Assembly: GCF_001708935.1 (NCBI RefSeq)
Contig: NZ_MASI01000006.1
Coordinates: 1 to 64,000 of the forward strand
Length of the DNA: 64,000 bases
DNA from: Methyloligella halotolerans
Lineage (GTDB): Bacteria; Pseudomonadota; Alphaproteobacteria; Rhizobiales; Methyloligellaceae
Direction of reading: 5' to 3'
Below the pieces are notes generated by a model. That model had not been told where the DNA came from. It saw nothing but the letters and a program-made list of their open reading frames with translations, and ran no database searches. Position 1 is the first letter of the stretch. Every line of letters begins with the position of its first letter. Below are positions 33,488 through 42,320 of the stretch, one piece after another. A program made the position numbers and the translations under genes.

Positions 33488-35053
33488 ATGAGCATTCCAC
33501 CCAATACGAAAAGTGCGGTTGTTTACTGCCGCGTCTCCAGCCTTCGGCAGCTTAAGGAAGGCCACGGACTGGTCTCGCAAGAGACGCGCTGCCGCGAATT
33601 TGCGCGCCACCGTGGCTATGAGATTGCGGAGGTGTTCCGGGATGAAGGCGTCTCCGGCGGCATGATCGACCGGCCCGGCATGCTGGCCATGCTGAGCTTC
33701 CTCCGCAGTAAGAAGAGCGGCGGCACGCATGTTGTCATCATCGACGACATCAGCCGTCTGGCGCGCGGTCTCCAAGCTCATATCGAATTGCGCGCTGCCA
33801 TCGGCCAGGCTGGAGGCAAGCTGGAGAGCCCCTCCATTGAGTTCGGCGAGGACTCCGACAGCATGCTTGTCGAGAACCTGTTGGCCTCCGTCTCGCAGCA
33901 TCAGCGCCAGAAGAACGCCGAACAGGTCGTCAACCGCATGCGGGCGCGCTTCATGAACGGCTATTATGTCTTCAGCGCCCCGGCCGGGTACAAATACGAG
34001 CGCGTCGCCGGGCACGGCAAGATGCTTGTCCCAGACGAACCCAAAGCCTCAATCATCCGCGACGTTCTGGAAGGTTTTGCTTGTGGGCGCTTCGCCAGCC
34101 AGATCGAGATCAAGCGCCACCTCGACAGCTTCCCGCAATTCACCATGCGATGCAGCGAAAAGGTGCATCTCCAGCGCGTGAAGGACATCCTGGAGCGGCC
34201 GGTCTATGCCGGGTACATCGACGCCCCGAAATGGGGGATAGGCCTCACCAAGGGGCGGCACGAGCCGCTGATCAGCTTCGAGACCTATGGGCGCATTCAG
34301 GAGCGACTGAACGGTCGCACCAAAGGCGGCATACGCAAGGACACGAGCGAGGAGTTTCCACTGCGTGGCATCGTCTGCTGCGCTGCGTGCAGTAATCCCA
34401 TGACCGCCGCCTGGTCCAAGGGCCGGAATGCCCGTTACGCCTATTACTTCTGCCATACGAAAAGCTGCGATCAGTTCCGCAAGTCGGTCCGCAAGGAAAA
34501 GATCGAAGGCGACTTCGACGAGCTTCTAGACACGCTGAGGCCGTCAGAAGCCATCATGACCACCCTGCGCCTCATGGTCGAACAGGCATGGGAGCAGCGA
34601 ATCAAAGGACAGGCGGAGGGCCTTGCGGCGCTTAAGGCTGACCGCACTCTTATCGAGCGCAAGCTGGGGCAGATCATGGAGCGGCTGGTCGAAGCCGACA
34701 GTCCCGCCCTAGTCAGCGCCTACGAAGATCAAATCCGCAAGCTGCAGGCGCAGAAAGTCTCATTGGAGGAGAAACTGGTCCGGGCCGAGACGCCCGAAGT
34801 ACACGTCCACACGGGATATCGAACCGCCCTCTCCTTCGTCGCAAACCCGCGGAAACTATGGGATTCAGAGCACCTCGTAGAGCGCAGAATGGTCCCCAAA
34901 CTCCTGTTTGGTGACGAGATGCTCTACAGCCGAAATGAGGGTTATCGAACCGGCGGAATCGCTTATCCCTTCAGGCTTTTGAGCCAACTGAGTGCCGGTA
35001 AGTATGGTTTGGTGGGCCCGGGAGGACTCGAACCTCCAACCAGACGGTTATGA
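33488..35053 (+). CDS. Large serine recombinase (integrase of the element)
   Basis: 521 residues with an AGAGGTGCG site before the ATG. The N-terminal catalytic domain has Ser17 in VYCRVSSLRQ and FRDEGVSGGMIDRPGM. The middle recombinase domain includes PAGYKYERV and the VKDILERPVYAGYID segment. A Cys pair (CCAACSNPM) and a second pair (FCHTKSC) form the zinc ribbon, followed by a coiled coil near 370-430. The final 15 or so residues (from LVGPGGLEPPTRRL) and the stop codon are read from the antisense strand of a tRNA-Met gene. The gene therefore ends in the attachment site, which defines the right end of the element. Confidence 0.95.
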   Translation: MSIPPNTKSAVVYCRVSSLRQLKEGHGLVSQETRCREFARHRGYEIAEVFRDEGVSGGMIDRPGMLAMLSFLRSKKSGGTHVVIIDDISRLARGLQAHIELRAAIGQAGGKLESPSIEFGEDSDSMLVENLLASVSQHQRQKNAEQVVNRMRARFMNGYYVFSAPAGYKYERVAGHGKMLVPDEPKASIIRDVLEGFACGRFASQIEIKRHLDSFPQFTMRCSEKVHLQRVKDILERPVYAGYIDAPKWGIGLTKGRHEPLISFETYGRIQERLNGRTKGGIRKDTSEEFPLRGIVCCAACSNPMTAAWSKGRNARYAYYFCHTKSCDQFRKSVRKEKIEGDFDELLDTLRPSEAIMTTLRLMVEQAWEQRIKGQAEGLAALKADRTLIERKLGQIMERLVEADSPALVSAYEDQIRKLQAQKVSLEEKLVRAETPEVHVHTGYRTALSFVANPRKLWDSEHLVERRMVPKLLFGDEMLYSRNEGYRTGGIAYPFRLLSQLSAGKYGLVGPGGLEPPTRRL

Positions 35054-35086
35054 GCCGTCGGCTCTAACCAATTGAGCTACGGGCCC
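35010..35086 (-). tRNA. tRNA-Met (CAU anticodon), integration target of the element
   Basis: On the minus strand the sequence folds as a tRNA. The acceptor is GGGCCCG paired with CGGGCCC, the D-arm has AGCTCAATTGGTTAGAGC, the anticodon stem CGACGG/CCGTCT flanks the loop CTCATAA with anticodon CAT at 35050-35052, and the T-arm is GGAGGTTCGAGTCCTCC. Discriminator A and an encoded CCA (35010-35012) follow. It could be elongator tRNA-Met or a CAU tRNA-Ile read after lysidine modification; this is not decided here. The 3' end faces the element and overlaps the recombinase stop, as expected for an attachment site. Confidence 0.95.
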
Positions 35087-35256
35087 CTGCCCCACGAGGA
35101 CTCCTCATTTCGGGTCTTCGTGGCGGGCCTTCGGGTCATAGCAGAGTTCGAATTATTCGCGAATATTTTCCGCGTGCCAAACTTCCGTCCAGGCGATTGG
35201 GCTATGGGGGGGCATTGCATGCCCGCCCTGTGCGGAGCGACCCAAGGAGGATTTCC

Positions 35257-36027
35257 ATGATGCCGATTCATACTCATTCCACGCGCGCACAGTTCGGAGC
35301 GCATGTTCGGACGTCCATAGGTGCGTTCACGGCCGCGGCCCTCGTGCTCGGCTGCTTGGCGGCCGCGCCGGCCATGGCGGACGAGAAGGCTCAGCCGCGC
35401 ACGATCAGCATCACCGCAGAGGGCACGGTGGAGTCCACGCCGGATCTCGTCGAGATCACTGCCGGCGTGATCAGCGAAGGCAAGAGGGCCAAGGAGGCGC
35501 TGGCCGAGAACACGGAGCGGATGACGAAAGTCGTCGCGGCGATGAAAGAGAACGGGGTCGACCCGAAAGATCTCCAGACCAGCACCTTCAGCGTGCAGCC
35601 CGTCTATCAGACCGATCACAAGCCGGAAGAAGGACGCACCAGCCGCACTTTGGTCGGCTACGAAGTGGTGAACCAGGTACATCTGACGGTGCGCGAGGTG
35701 GGCAAGCTCGGCACGATCCTGGACAAGCTGGTGAGCCTCGGCGCCAACAAGATCGACGATATCAGCTTCGGCCTCGACGACCCGGCGCAGCAGGAGAACG
35801 AGGCCCGCAAGAACGCCATGAAGGCGGCCATCGCCAAGGCGAAGCTCTACGCGAGGGCCGCCGGCGCCAGGCTCGGCAAGGTCATCACCATCTCGGAGAA
35901 CGACTATTCGCCCATGCCGAAGCGGAGCACCATGCGCATGGAGGCGGCGATGTCCGCACCGGCTCCCATCGAGGGCGGCACGACGACGACCTCGATCCAG
36001 CTCAACGTCACGTGGGAGCTGAAGTAG
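35257..36027 (+). CDS. Periplasmic SIMPL-domain (DUF541) protein
   Basis: 256 residues from the ATG at 35257 (a second ATG follows directly) with AAGGAGG 7 bases upstream. A signal peptide ends near AMADEK (about residue 40). The mature protein starts RTISITAEGTVESTPDLVEI, characteristic of the SIMPL/DUF541 (BP26/OMP28-like) family, and carries VGYEVVNQVHLTVR and NKIDDISFGLDDP. These proteins are exported and form ring-like oligomers; the function is poorly known (oxidative stress, immunogenic protein in Brucella). First chromosomal-looking gene right of the tRNA, 99 bases before the MacA-like gene. Confidence 0.9.
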   Translation: MMPIHTHSTRAQFGAHVRTSIGAFTAAALVLGCLAAAPAMADEKAQPRTISITAEGTVESTPDLVEITAGVISEGKRAKEALAENTERMTKVVAAMKENGVDPKDLQTSTFSVQPVYQTDHKPEEGRTSRTLVGYEVVNQVHLTVREVGKLGTILDKLVSLGANKIDDISFGLDDPAQQENEARKNAMKAAIAKAKLYARAAGARLGKVITISENDYSPMPKRSTMRMEAAMSAPAPIEGGTTTTSIQLNVTWELK

Positions 36028-36126
36028 CGCGCCAGCGCTTCTTTCTGGACGTTTTGTAAGACTCCGCCCCTTTGGCTTCATGCTAAGCCGGGGGCGGATG
36101 GGATTGATTTCAGACGGGGAATTCCG

Positions 36127-37572
36127 ATGCGGCTTGTTCTGATCGTGCTGGCGATACTCATCGCCGGCGGCGCTGGCTATTATTATTGGGAGAGCCAGTC
36201 ACAGAACGGGTTCGAGGTGCAGACCGCGCCGGCGAAGCGCGGCGACATCCGCCGGGCCGTGTCCACGACCGGCACGGTGACGCCGCTGGTGACGGTGAAT
36301 ATCGGCTCCCAGCTCTCGGGCAATATCGGCGTCATCAATGTCGATTACAGCGATAAGGTGAAGGCCGGCGACGTGCTGGCCCGGATCGAGCCTTCGACCT
36401 TCGAAACCAAGGTGAAGGAGGAGCGGGCCGCGGTTGCCATCGCCAAGGCCAATGCCGCCCTGCAAGGCGCCGAGGTCGACAAGGCCGAGGCAAATCTCAT
36501 CAAGGCCAATCTGGACCTCGACCGGGCGAAGAAGCTGGTGCAGCGCGGGGCGAGCTCCCAGGCCGCACTCGACGAGGCGGTCGCCGCCCAGGCCGGAGCG
36601 GAAGCGCTCGCCATCGCCAAGGCCAATGTCGAGAACGCGCGGGCGACGGTCGATCAGAAGGAGGCGACGCTTGAGAACGCCGAGGTCGATCTCGCGCGGA
36701 CCTATATCCGTTCGCCAATCGATGGCGTGGTGATCGAGAAAGCCGTAGAGGTGGGCCAGACCGTAGCGGCGAGCTTCACCGCGCCGGAACTGTTCGTCAT
36801 CGCCCAGGATCTTTCCCAGGTGCAGATTGAGGCGGAGGTGGACGAGGCCGATATCGGGCAGGTGAAAGCCAGCGACCGGGTGAGCTTCACCGTGGACGCC
36901 TACCCGTTCGAGAGCTTCGAGGGCAAGGTGGACCAGATCAGGCTTGCGCCGACCGATCTGGAGAACGTGGTCACCTATACGGTCATCATCACGGCCGCCA
37001 ACCGCGACGGCAAGCTGCTGCCCGGCATGACGGCCAATGTTTCCATCGTCACGGGCGAGCACGACGACGTGGTTACCGTGCCGAGCCAGGCGTTGCGGTT
37101 CGAGCCGCGGGGCGCCGCCGAAGCCCTGGTGCAGCCGGACGACGACGGGGCAGAAGAAGCCGGACGCGGCAACAGCGAGCAAGCCAAGGTAATCCGGCAG
37201 CTCAACGAATATCTCGATCTCGACGAGGAGCGTATCGCGCGGATTCGCGACGCTCTGGAAGCGGAGTTCGAGCGAAGCGCCGATGAGCAGCCCGGACTCG
37301 GCGTGCCGTCCCGCGGCGACGAGAAGGAGCGTAACCGCCTCCGTCGGAATAATGTGCTGCGCACGCAGCTTTCGGCCGAGGAGTTCCGTCAGTTCGAGAT
37401 GGGGCAGCGGCAAGCCCAGGGCCGGCGCGGCACGGTCTGGCTCTATCGCAACGGCAAGCTCGTCCCCGTGGAGGTCCGCCTCGGCCTCGCCGACGCTACG
37501 GATACGGAAGTTCAGGAGGGGCTCGACGCCGGCACCGAGGTCGTGATCCGAGTGCGCGAGAAGAGCGAATGA
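36127..37572 (+). CDS. MacA-like periplasmic adaptor of an ABC-type exporter
   Basis: 481 residues. N-terminal membrane anchor (RLVLIVLAILIAGGAGYYYW), a biotinyl-lipoyl segment, a long coiled coil (about 95-200; repeated AKAN and AEVD patterns), a second lipoyl half (TYIRSPIDGVVIEK), a beta-barrel and membrane-proximal domain. An inserted charged stretch near 335-430 (ERIARIRDALEAEFERSADE) is longer than in E. coli MacA. It joins the ATPase (37569) and permease (38327) genes by 4-base overlaps. It links the inner-membrane ABC transporter to a TolC-type channel. Substrate unknown. Confidence 0.9.
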   Translation: MRLVLIVLAILIAGGAGYYYWESQSQNGFEVQTAPAKRGDIRRAVSTTGTVTPLVTVNIGSQLSGNIGVINVDYSDKVKAGDVLARIEPSTFETKVKEERAAVAIAKANAALQGAEVDKAEANLIKANLDLDRAKKLVQRGASSQAALDEAVAAQAGAEALAIAKANVENARATVDQKEATLENAEVDLARTYIRSPIDGVVIEKAVEVGQTVAASFTAPELFVIAQDLSQVQIEAEVDEADIGQVKASDRVSFTVDAYPFESFEGKVDQIRLAPTDLENVVTYTVIITAANRDGKLLPGMTANVSIVTGEHDDVVTVPSQALRFEPRGAAEALVQPDDDGAEEAGRGNSEQAKVIRQLNEYLDLDEERIARIRDALEAEFERSADEQPGLGVPSRGDEKERNRLRRNNVLRTQLSAEEFRQFEMGQRQAQGRRGTVWLYRNGKLVPVEVRLGLADATDTEVQEGLDAGTEVVIRVREKSE

Positions 37573-38330
37573 GCGACGTCGCACCGCCAAAGCGGACGAA
37601 GCGGCGGGTCGCGCAACTGGATGCGGCCGATACCGCCGCTCGCCCCGAGACCGCCACCGCTCAGATCGTGGCCCGCGATCTCTGCAAGACATATGTGATG
37701 GGCGGCAGCGCGGTGCACGCCTTGCAGGACGTGAACCTCGAGATCGCCGCCGGGGAGTATGTCGCCGTTACGGGACAGTCGGGCTCCGGAAAGTCGACCT
37801 TCATGAATCTCATCGGCGCCCTGGATCAGCCGACCAGCGGGACGCTCACCGTGGACGGAGCCGATCTGGGCAAGCTCAGCACCAACGCGCTCGCCCAGTA
37901 CCGCAACGAGAAGATCGGCTTCGTCTTCCAGACCTTCAACCTGCTGCCGCGCACCTCGGCGCTCGACAACGTCGCCTTGCCCCTGCTCTACGCGCAGGAT
38001 ACAGGCGATGCGAAGGCGCGGGCGCGGGTCAGCCTGGAGCGCGTCGGGCTGGCGGAACGCGCCGCGCACGAGCCCTCGGCGCTCTCCGGCGGCCAGCAGC
38101 AGCGCGTGGCGATCGCCCGCGCGCTCGTGAACGCGCCGAAGATCCTGCTCGCCGACGAGCCGACCGGCGCGCTCGATTCCAAGACCACGGAAGAGATCAT
38201 CGCCCTCTTCGAAGATCTCAACGAGAGCGGCATCACGGTCATCATCGTCACCCACGAGCTCGACATCGCGGCGCGGGCGAAGCGGCAGATCACCTTTCAG
38301 GACGGGCGCGTGGTGGAGGACCGATCATGA
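37569..38330 (+). CDS. MacB-type ABC transporter ATPase subunit
   Basis: 253 residues. Walker A GQSGSGKST, Q-loop FVFQTFNLLPRTSALDNV, signature ALSGGQQQRVAIARAL, Walker B ILLADEPTGALD and switch His in VTHELDIAARAKR. In E. coli MacB this domain is fused to the permease; here it is a separate gene overlapping both neighbours by 4 bases. The first 30 or so residues are a charged extension. It drives the MacAB-type exporter. Confidence 0.94.
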   Translation: MSDVAPPKRTKRRVAQLDAADTAARPETATAQIVARDLCKTYVMGGSAVHALQDVNLEIAAGEYVAVTGQSGSGKSTFMNLIGALDQPTSGTLTVDGADLGKLSTNALAQYRNEKIGFVFQTFNLLPRTSALDNVALPLLYAQDTGDAKARARVSLERVGLAERAAHEPSALSGGQQQRVAIARALVNAPKILLADEPTGALDSKTTEEIIALFEDLNESGITVIIVTHELDIAARAKRQITFQDGRVVEDRS

Positions 38331-39559
38331 GCCTGTTCGCCTCGCTGAAGGTCGCACTCATTGCGCTGCGCGCCAACGCCCTGCGCAGCTTCCTCGCCAT
38401 GCTCGGGGTCATCATCGGCGTGGCGTCGGTGATCGTGATGATCTCCATCGCCACGGGCGCTTCCCAAGCCATCGAGGAACGCATCCAGTCGCTTGGCACC
38501 AACGTGCTGATCGTCTTCCCCGGCTCCACACGGAGTGGCGGACGGCGGGGCGGCGCAGGCACGGCGCTCGCCCTTTCGGAGCGTAATGCGGATGCGATCC
38601 GGCGCGGCGTTCCGGGCGTCTCCGGCGTCGCCGCTATGTTGAACGGCTCGGCCAGCGTGGTGGCCGGGGCTAAGAACTGGACCACCAATATCCAGGGCGT
38701 GAACCAGGATTACGTGTCGGTCCGCAACTGGCCGCTGTTGGCGGGGCGGAACTTCACCCCGGCCGACGAGCAGTCCGCCGCCAAGGTGACCATCCTCGGC
38801 CAGACTCTGGCGAAGGAGCTGTTCGGCACGACCGACGCGGTCGGCGAGCGCATCCGCATCAAGAACGTGCCCTTCACGGTGATCGGCGTGCTGACCGAGA
38901 AGGGACAGTCTGGCTTCGGCCGGGACCAGGACGATATCGCCCTGATGCCGCTTTCGACGGCGCGGCGCCGGGTGGTCGGCGGGGACGAGACCGTCCCGGA
39001 CAATGTCGAGATGATCATGGTGCAGTTTCAGGGCGCCGAGGACATGGAGTACGGCCAGGAGGATCTGGAACGGCTGCTGCGCCAGACCCGGCGGGTGCAG
39101 CCCGGCGAGGCTGACGATTTCCGCATCATCGACATGGCCGAGTTTATCCGCACCCGCAGCGAGATGCAGGCGATCCTGAGCGTGCTGCTGGGGGCGACGG
39201 CCGCGATCTCCCTGGTGGTGGGCGGCATCGGAATCATGAACATCATGCTGGTGTCCGTGACCGAGCGGACCCGGGAGATCGGCTTGCGCATGGCGGTCGG
39301 CGCGCGGCGCCGGGACATCCTGGTGCAGTTCCTGATCGAAGCGGTGACGCTCTGCGTGACGGGCGGGCTGATCGGGCTCACCATTGGGGCGGCGGGCGCG
39401 CTTGCGCTGTCGGTCTGGGGGCAGTTCCCGGTCGCGATCTCGCCGAGCCTGGCGGTGATCGCGCTGCTGTCGGCCGGGTTCGTCGGCGTGTTCTTCGGCT
39501 ACTACCCGGCGCGGAACGCCTCGCGGCTCAATCCGATCGACGCGCTGCGGTATGAGTGA
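38327..39559 (+). CDS. MacB/FtsX-type ABC transporter permease
   Basis: 410 residues. One membrane helix near the N-terminus (residues about 18-40, SFLAMLGVIIGVASVIVMIS), a large periplasmic domain, then three C-terminal helices (about 285-310, 335-360, 370-395), the MacB/FtsX layout. The IGIMNIMLVSVTERTREIGL segment is typical of these permeases. It ends with RLNPIDALRYE, as MacB proteins do. It is the third gene of the exporter operon and completes the transporter with the ATPase and adaptor. Confidence 0.93.
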   Translation: MSLFASLKVALIALRANALRSFLAMLGVIIGVASVIVMISIATGASQAIEERIQSLGTNVLIVFPGSTRSGGRRGGAGTALALSERNADAIRRGVPGVSGVAAMLNGSASVVAGAKNWTTNIQGVNQDYVSVRNWPLLAGRNFTPADEQSAAKVTILGQTLAKELFGTTDAVGERIRIKNVPFTVIGVLTEKGQSGFGRDQDDIALMPLSTARRRVVGGDETVPDNVEMIMVQFQGAEDMEYGQEDLERLLRQTRRVQPGEADDFRIIDMAEFIRTRSEMQAILSVLLGATAAISLVVGGIGIMNIMLVSVTERTREIGLRMAVGARRRDILVQFLIEAVTLCVTGGLIGLTIGAAGALALSVWGQFPVAISPSLAVIALLSAGFVGVFFGYYPARNASRLNPIDALRYE

Positions 39560-39568
39560 CCGGAGCGC

Positions 39569-39924
39569 CTAGCTGACGCCGGCGATCTTGTTGGCGTCGT
39601 CGAACAGCACCACGGTGGGCTTGTAGTTGCGGGCCTCTTCGGCCGGGATCTGGCAATAGGCGACGACGATGATCTTGTCGTCCTTCTGCACCAGACGCGC
39701 GCCGGCGCCGTTCACGCAGAAGCGCCCGAGCCGCGCGGCGCCTCGATGGCATAGGTGGTGAAGCGCGCGCCGTTGTTGATGTTGAGCACGTCCACCTGCT
39801 CGTGGGGTAGGATCCCGGCGGCATCCAGGTAATCCCGGTCAATGCCGATGGAGCCTTCGTAATTGAGATCGGACTCCGTCACGCTCGCCCGGTGGAGCTT
39901 GGCCTTCAACATCGTCAGAAACAC
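39569..39924 (-). pseudogene. panD: Aspartate 1-decarboxylase with a one-base frameshift
   Basis: The N-terminal half from 39924 is clear Pan[19 protein letters not shown], the self-cleavage pair Gly24-Ser25 in NYEGSIGID, and [20 protein letters not shown]. The frame then stops early after GSGASA. In the next frame the rest of the protein continues ([40 protein letters not shown]) to a stop at 39569-39571. One base is missing near 39723-39728 in a C/G run. Restored, it is about 118 residues, the normal length. It makes beta-alanine for pantothenate and CoA. Probably a sequence error rather than a dead gene. Confidence 0.88.
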
Positions 39925-40029
39925 GCGAGAGTCCTCAACGCCAGATCCGCATCATAAGGCTTGCGCCTCCGGCCTGGGATGTAAGGCAGAAGCTGGCCCC
40001 ATGCAATGCGGCGGGATCGATCCGCGCCC

Positions 40030-40254
40030 CTAGCGGGAGCAGCCGATGCTTTCCTCGATGGCCTCAACCTTGGCGCGGGTCGGGCAGACATTCTCGCAAG
40101 GGATGCCGTCATTGTCGCCGTCGGCCCTGGGATGGACGCCGGCGCACCAGGCGCGGACCGCCTGCTCGCAGCTGGAGAACTCTTTGCACGTCACCGCCTC
40201 GGCGCTCGTGGCCCCGAGCATCGCCAGCAGGCAAAGCAAAACGCAGATACGCAA
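40030..40254 (-). CDS. Secreted Excalibur calcium-binding domain protein
   Basis: 74 residues if started at a TTG at 40254, which has GAGGGA 8 bases upstream and gives a clean signal peptide (RICVLLCLLAMLGATSAEA); a longer frame to 40293 adds non-signal residues. The mature part is an Excalibur domain: CKEFSSCEQAV, then the calcium loop DGDNDGIPCENVC, with six Cys. Such domains occur at the ends of nucleases or alone in the envelope. The function here is unknown. Confidence 0.78.
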   Translation of the reverse strand: MRICVLLCLLAMLGATSAEAVTCKEFSSCEQAVRAWCAGVHPRADGDNDGIPCENVCPTRAKVEAIEESIGCSR

Positions 40255-40338
40255 ATCGGCTGTCCCTCGAAAATGGAGAGACAGCGACCACAACCTCAGG
40301 CTGTTTTCAATCCCGGGATACGCGCGGCGTGCGGCGCT

Positions 40339-40821
40339 CTAGTGATCGTCGTCCTTGCCCCGGTCGCTCGGCACGACGCCTTCGGAATTCTTCGGCATGC
40401 GCTCGCCGTGCAGCTTGGGCGGGCTATCCTTGTCGGGGAGCTCGCGCTTCTCGGTCTTGCGGTAGCTCTGATCGTCGCGGTTGTTCTGGTCGTCCCAGTC
40501 CTGCACCAGGGTCTTGATCGCCGCCTCCGTGGACGGCTGATCGGTCGAGGGGCGCAAGGGCGGCGTCTCGGTCGCATCGGGCATGTCGCCGGTGCCGGCC
40601 TCGGCCGTGCCTTGGGTGCGGTTGGCAAGGATCTCCTTCGCTTCCCGATCGCCCACCGGCCGGCCGGTGCCGCCGGGGATGTCCTGGCTGGCGCCACGGG
40701 GCGCGGCGCCGCTATCGGGCACGTTCGGCGGCTCGCCGCCCTCTTTGCGGATCTTGAACTCCTCAGGCGTGCCGTAGGAGATCTCCTTGCCCTTCAGCCA
40801 GTCGCCAACCTTGGTCTTCAT
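40339..40821 (-). CDS. Hydrophilic, probably disordered protein of unknown function
   Basis: 160 residues, rich in Pro, Gly, Asp, Glu and Lys with few hydrophobic residues, no signal peptide or membrane segment. The start is supported by GAGGAACCGG upstream of the ATG at 40821. The segment EAAIKTLVQDWDDQNNRDDQ is the only likely helix. Similar hydrophilic proteins occur in Rhizobiales; I cannot name a family. Stress-related or linker roles are possible. Confidence 0.6.
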   Translation of the reverse strand: MKTKVGDWLKGKEISYGTPEEFKIRKEGGEPPNVPDSGAAPRGASQDIPGGTGRPVGDREAKEILANRTQGTAEAGTGDMPDATETPPLRPSTDQPSTEAAIKTLVQDWDDQNNRDDQSYRKTEKRELPDKDSPPKLHGERMPKNSEGVVPSDRGKDDDH

Positions 40822-41099
40822 CGCCGGTTCCTCCAGTCTCGCATCGGTCTTCTGAGCGCCGCGCGAAGATGCGCGTCACATTTCGGCTTTGAAATTGCCG
40901 TCTGGGGAGGGTAACGCGCCGGCGGCGAAGCCGTTCAGCGCAGGTTCATGGTTCACGAGAGACCATTAACGCTGTCGGCAGATGGTGCCGAAATGCAACG
41001 GGGATCGAGACAAATCGACAGGCCAGGCAAGCAAACCGAAACGAATTGCCTATATGGTCGTTACGATCTTCTCCCCGCGTATCAAGTGGTTGGCTTCAC

Positions 41100-41738
41100 A
41101 TGGTTTATTCGAATTTTCGGCTCGCGCTGAACAAGATCTTCAATCCCGTTTCGCTGCTCGTGCTGGGCGTGGCGCTCGCGCTGACGCTGGCGATCTCCGG
41201 ACAGGCGAACGCGAGCGTCAACATCACGATCGACAAGACGACCCAGAAAATGGACGTCTACAAGGACGGGCAGCCGCTCTACCGCTGGGACGTGTCCACC
41301 GGCATCCCCGGCCACGACACGCCCTCGGGCAGCTACACGCCCTTCCGCATGGAGGCGGAGCACTATTCCAAGGAATGGGACGATGCGCCCATGCCCTACT
41401 CCATCTTCTTCACCCAGCGCGGCCACGCGATCCACGGCACGATGGATGCCCGCTATATGGGCCAGGCCGCCAGCCATGGCTGCGTGCGTCTGCTGCCGAA
41501 GCACGCCGCGGTGCTCTACGACCTGGTGAAGGCAGAGGGCATGCAGAACACCCATGTCAGCGTCGTCGGCCAGGTGGGCGCAGGCCGTCCGGCCCTGACC
41601 GATAACAGCCAGGACCGCCGGCGGTTCTACGACAACGCCAACGACCGCCGCTATGCCGGCCCCGGCTACTATCAGGAATACGAATCCCGCGGGTTGTTCA
41701 ACAACCGCCGGGAGCGCCGCGGTCTGTTCCGCCGGTAG
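41100..41738 (+). CDS. L,D-transpeptidase (YkuD family)
   Basis: 212 residues from the ATG at 41100; the ribosome site is weak. A signal anchor ends near SGQANAS (about residue 38). The YkuD domain carries HGTMD and the catalytic SHGCVRL (His, Cys). After about residue 155 there is an Arg/Asn/Tyr-rich tail (DNANDRRYAGPGYYQEY). The enzyme makes 3-3 cross-links in peptidoglycan or attaches lipoprotein to it in the periplasm. It is followed by a strong terminator. Confidence 0.92.
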   Translation: MVYSNFRLALNKIFNPVSLLVLGVALALTLAISGQANASVNITIDKTTQKMDVYKDGQPLYRWDVSTGIPGHDTPSGSYTPFRMEAEHYSKEWDDAPMPYSIFFTQRGHAIHGTMDARYMGQAASHGCVRLLPKHAAVLYDLVKAEGMQNTHVSVVGQVGAGRPALTDNSQDRRRFYDNANDRRYAGPGYYQEYESRGLFNNRRERRGLFRR

Positions 41739-41767
41739 TTTCTCCCGCACTCAGTTCCGAGACGAAA

Positions 41768-41798
41768 ACGGGCCTCTTCGGAGGCCCGTTTTTTTTGT
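41768..41798 (+). terminator. Intrinsic terminator after the L,D-transpeptidase gene
   Basis: ACGGGCCTC, TTC, GGAGGCCCGT form a long G/C-rich stem with a small loop, followed by a run of T bases. Confidence 0.9.
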
Positions 41799-42185
41799 GT
41801 TTCACCTCTCCCCGCGGGGGAAGGGTCGAGGACGCCGCGGCCTGCCGCACGGCCGGCGCCCTTCTCTGCCGTCATGCCCACGCCCGTTGAAAGAACAACC
41901 ACAGGGGTTATGGATCCCCGGCACAAGTGTGTGGCCGGCTCCGCAAGGCGGAGCCCGGTTGGCCGGGGATGACTCAGAATGTGGAGCACCCGCGCCCACG
42001 CAAATTCCCTCGCTTTTCCCTGACAATGAGCGCATGGAAAATCCGGCGGTGCACGGCGGAGGATCCGCCCGCCCCGGCTGGGCGCTTGCCCCGAAGAGGC
42101 GCGACGACACCGCCCCGCTCTGACGTGAGACCACGCCCCCCACCCGTGCCGGCTTCGTCCGGCCGAATTTGACAGGATGACCGCC
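41799..42185. other. Intergenic region with palindromic repeat fragments
   Basis: No gene supported. It holds G/C-rich palindromic pieces such as CCTCTCCCCGCGGGGGAAGG near 41805 and a GCCGTCATGCCC repeat start near 41869. Both kinds recur elsewhere in the window (42350, 42430, 45460, 49560). They are intergenic repeats of REP type. Confidence 0.5.
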
Positions 42186-42320
42186 ATGGCCAAAGGCCAG
42201 CAGAGAAGCAATCGCGAGAAGAAGAAGCCGAAGCAGGAGAAGGCCAAGACGAGCCAGGCCCCCATCCCCTCCACCATCGAAACCCGCGGCAAGGTGGTGA
42301 CCGGCACGAAGAAGAAGTAG
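42186..42320 (+). CDS. Small basic protein
   Basis: 44 residues, MAKGQQRSNREKKKPKQEKA then KTSQAPIPSTIETRGKVVTG, ending TKKK. A CAGGA site lies before the ATG at 42186; an in-frame ATG at 42177 would add three residues. Very basic proteins with this start are frequent in Rhizobiales genomes and have no assigned function. It is too short for most gene finders, but the codon pattern and site support it. Confidence 0.65.
   Translation: MAKGQQRSNREKKKPKQEKAKTSQAPIPSTIETRGKVVTGTKKK

Noticed and set aside
36199-37692. 497-residue frame antisense to the MacA-like adaptor
   Set aside because: The adaptor is part of an overlapping exporter operon; the antisense frame lacks a site or motifs.
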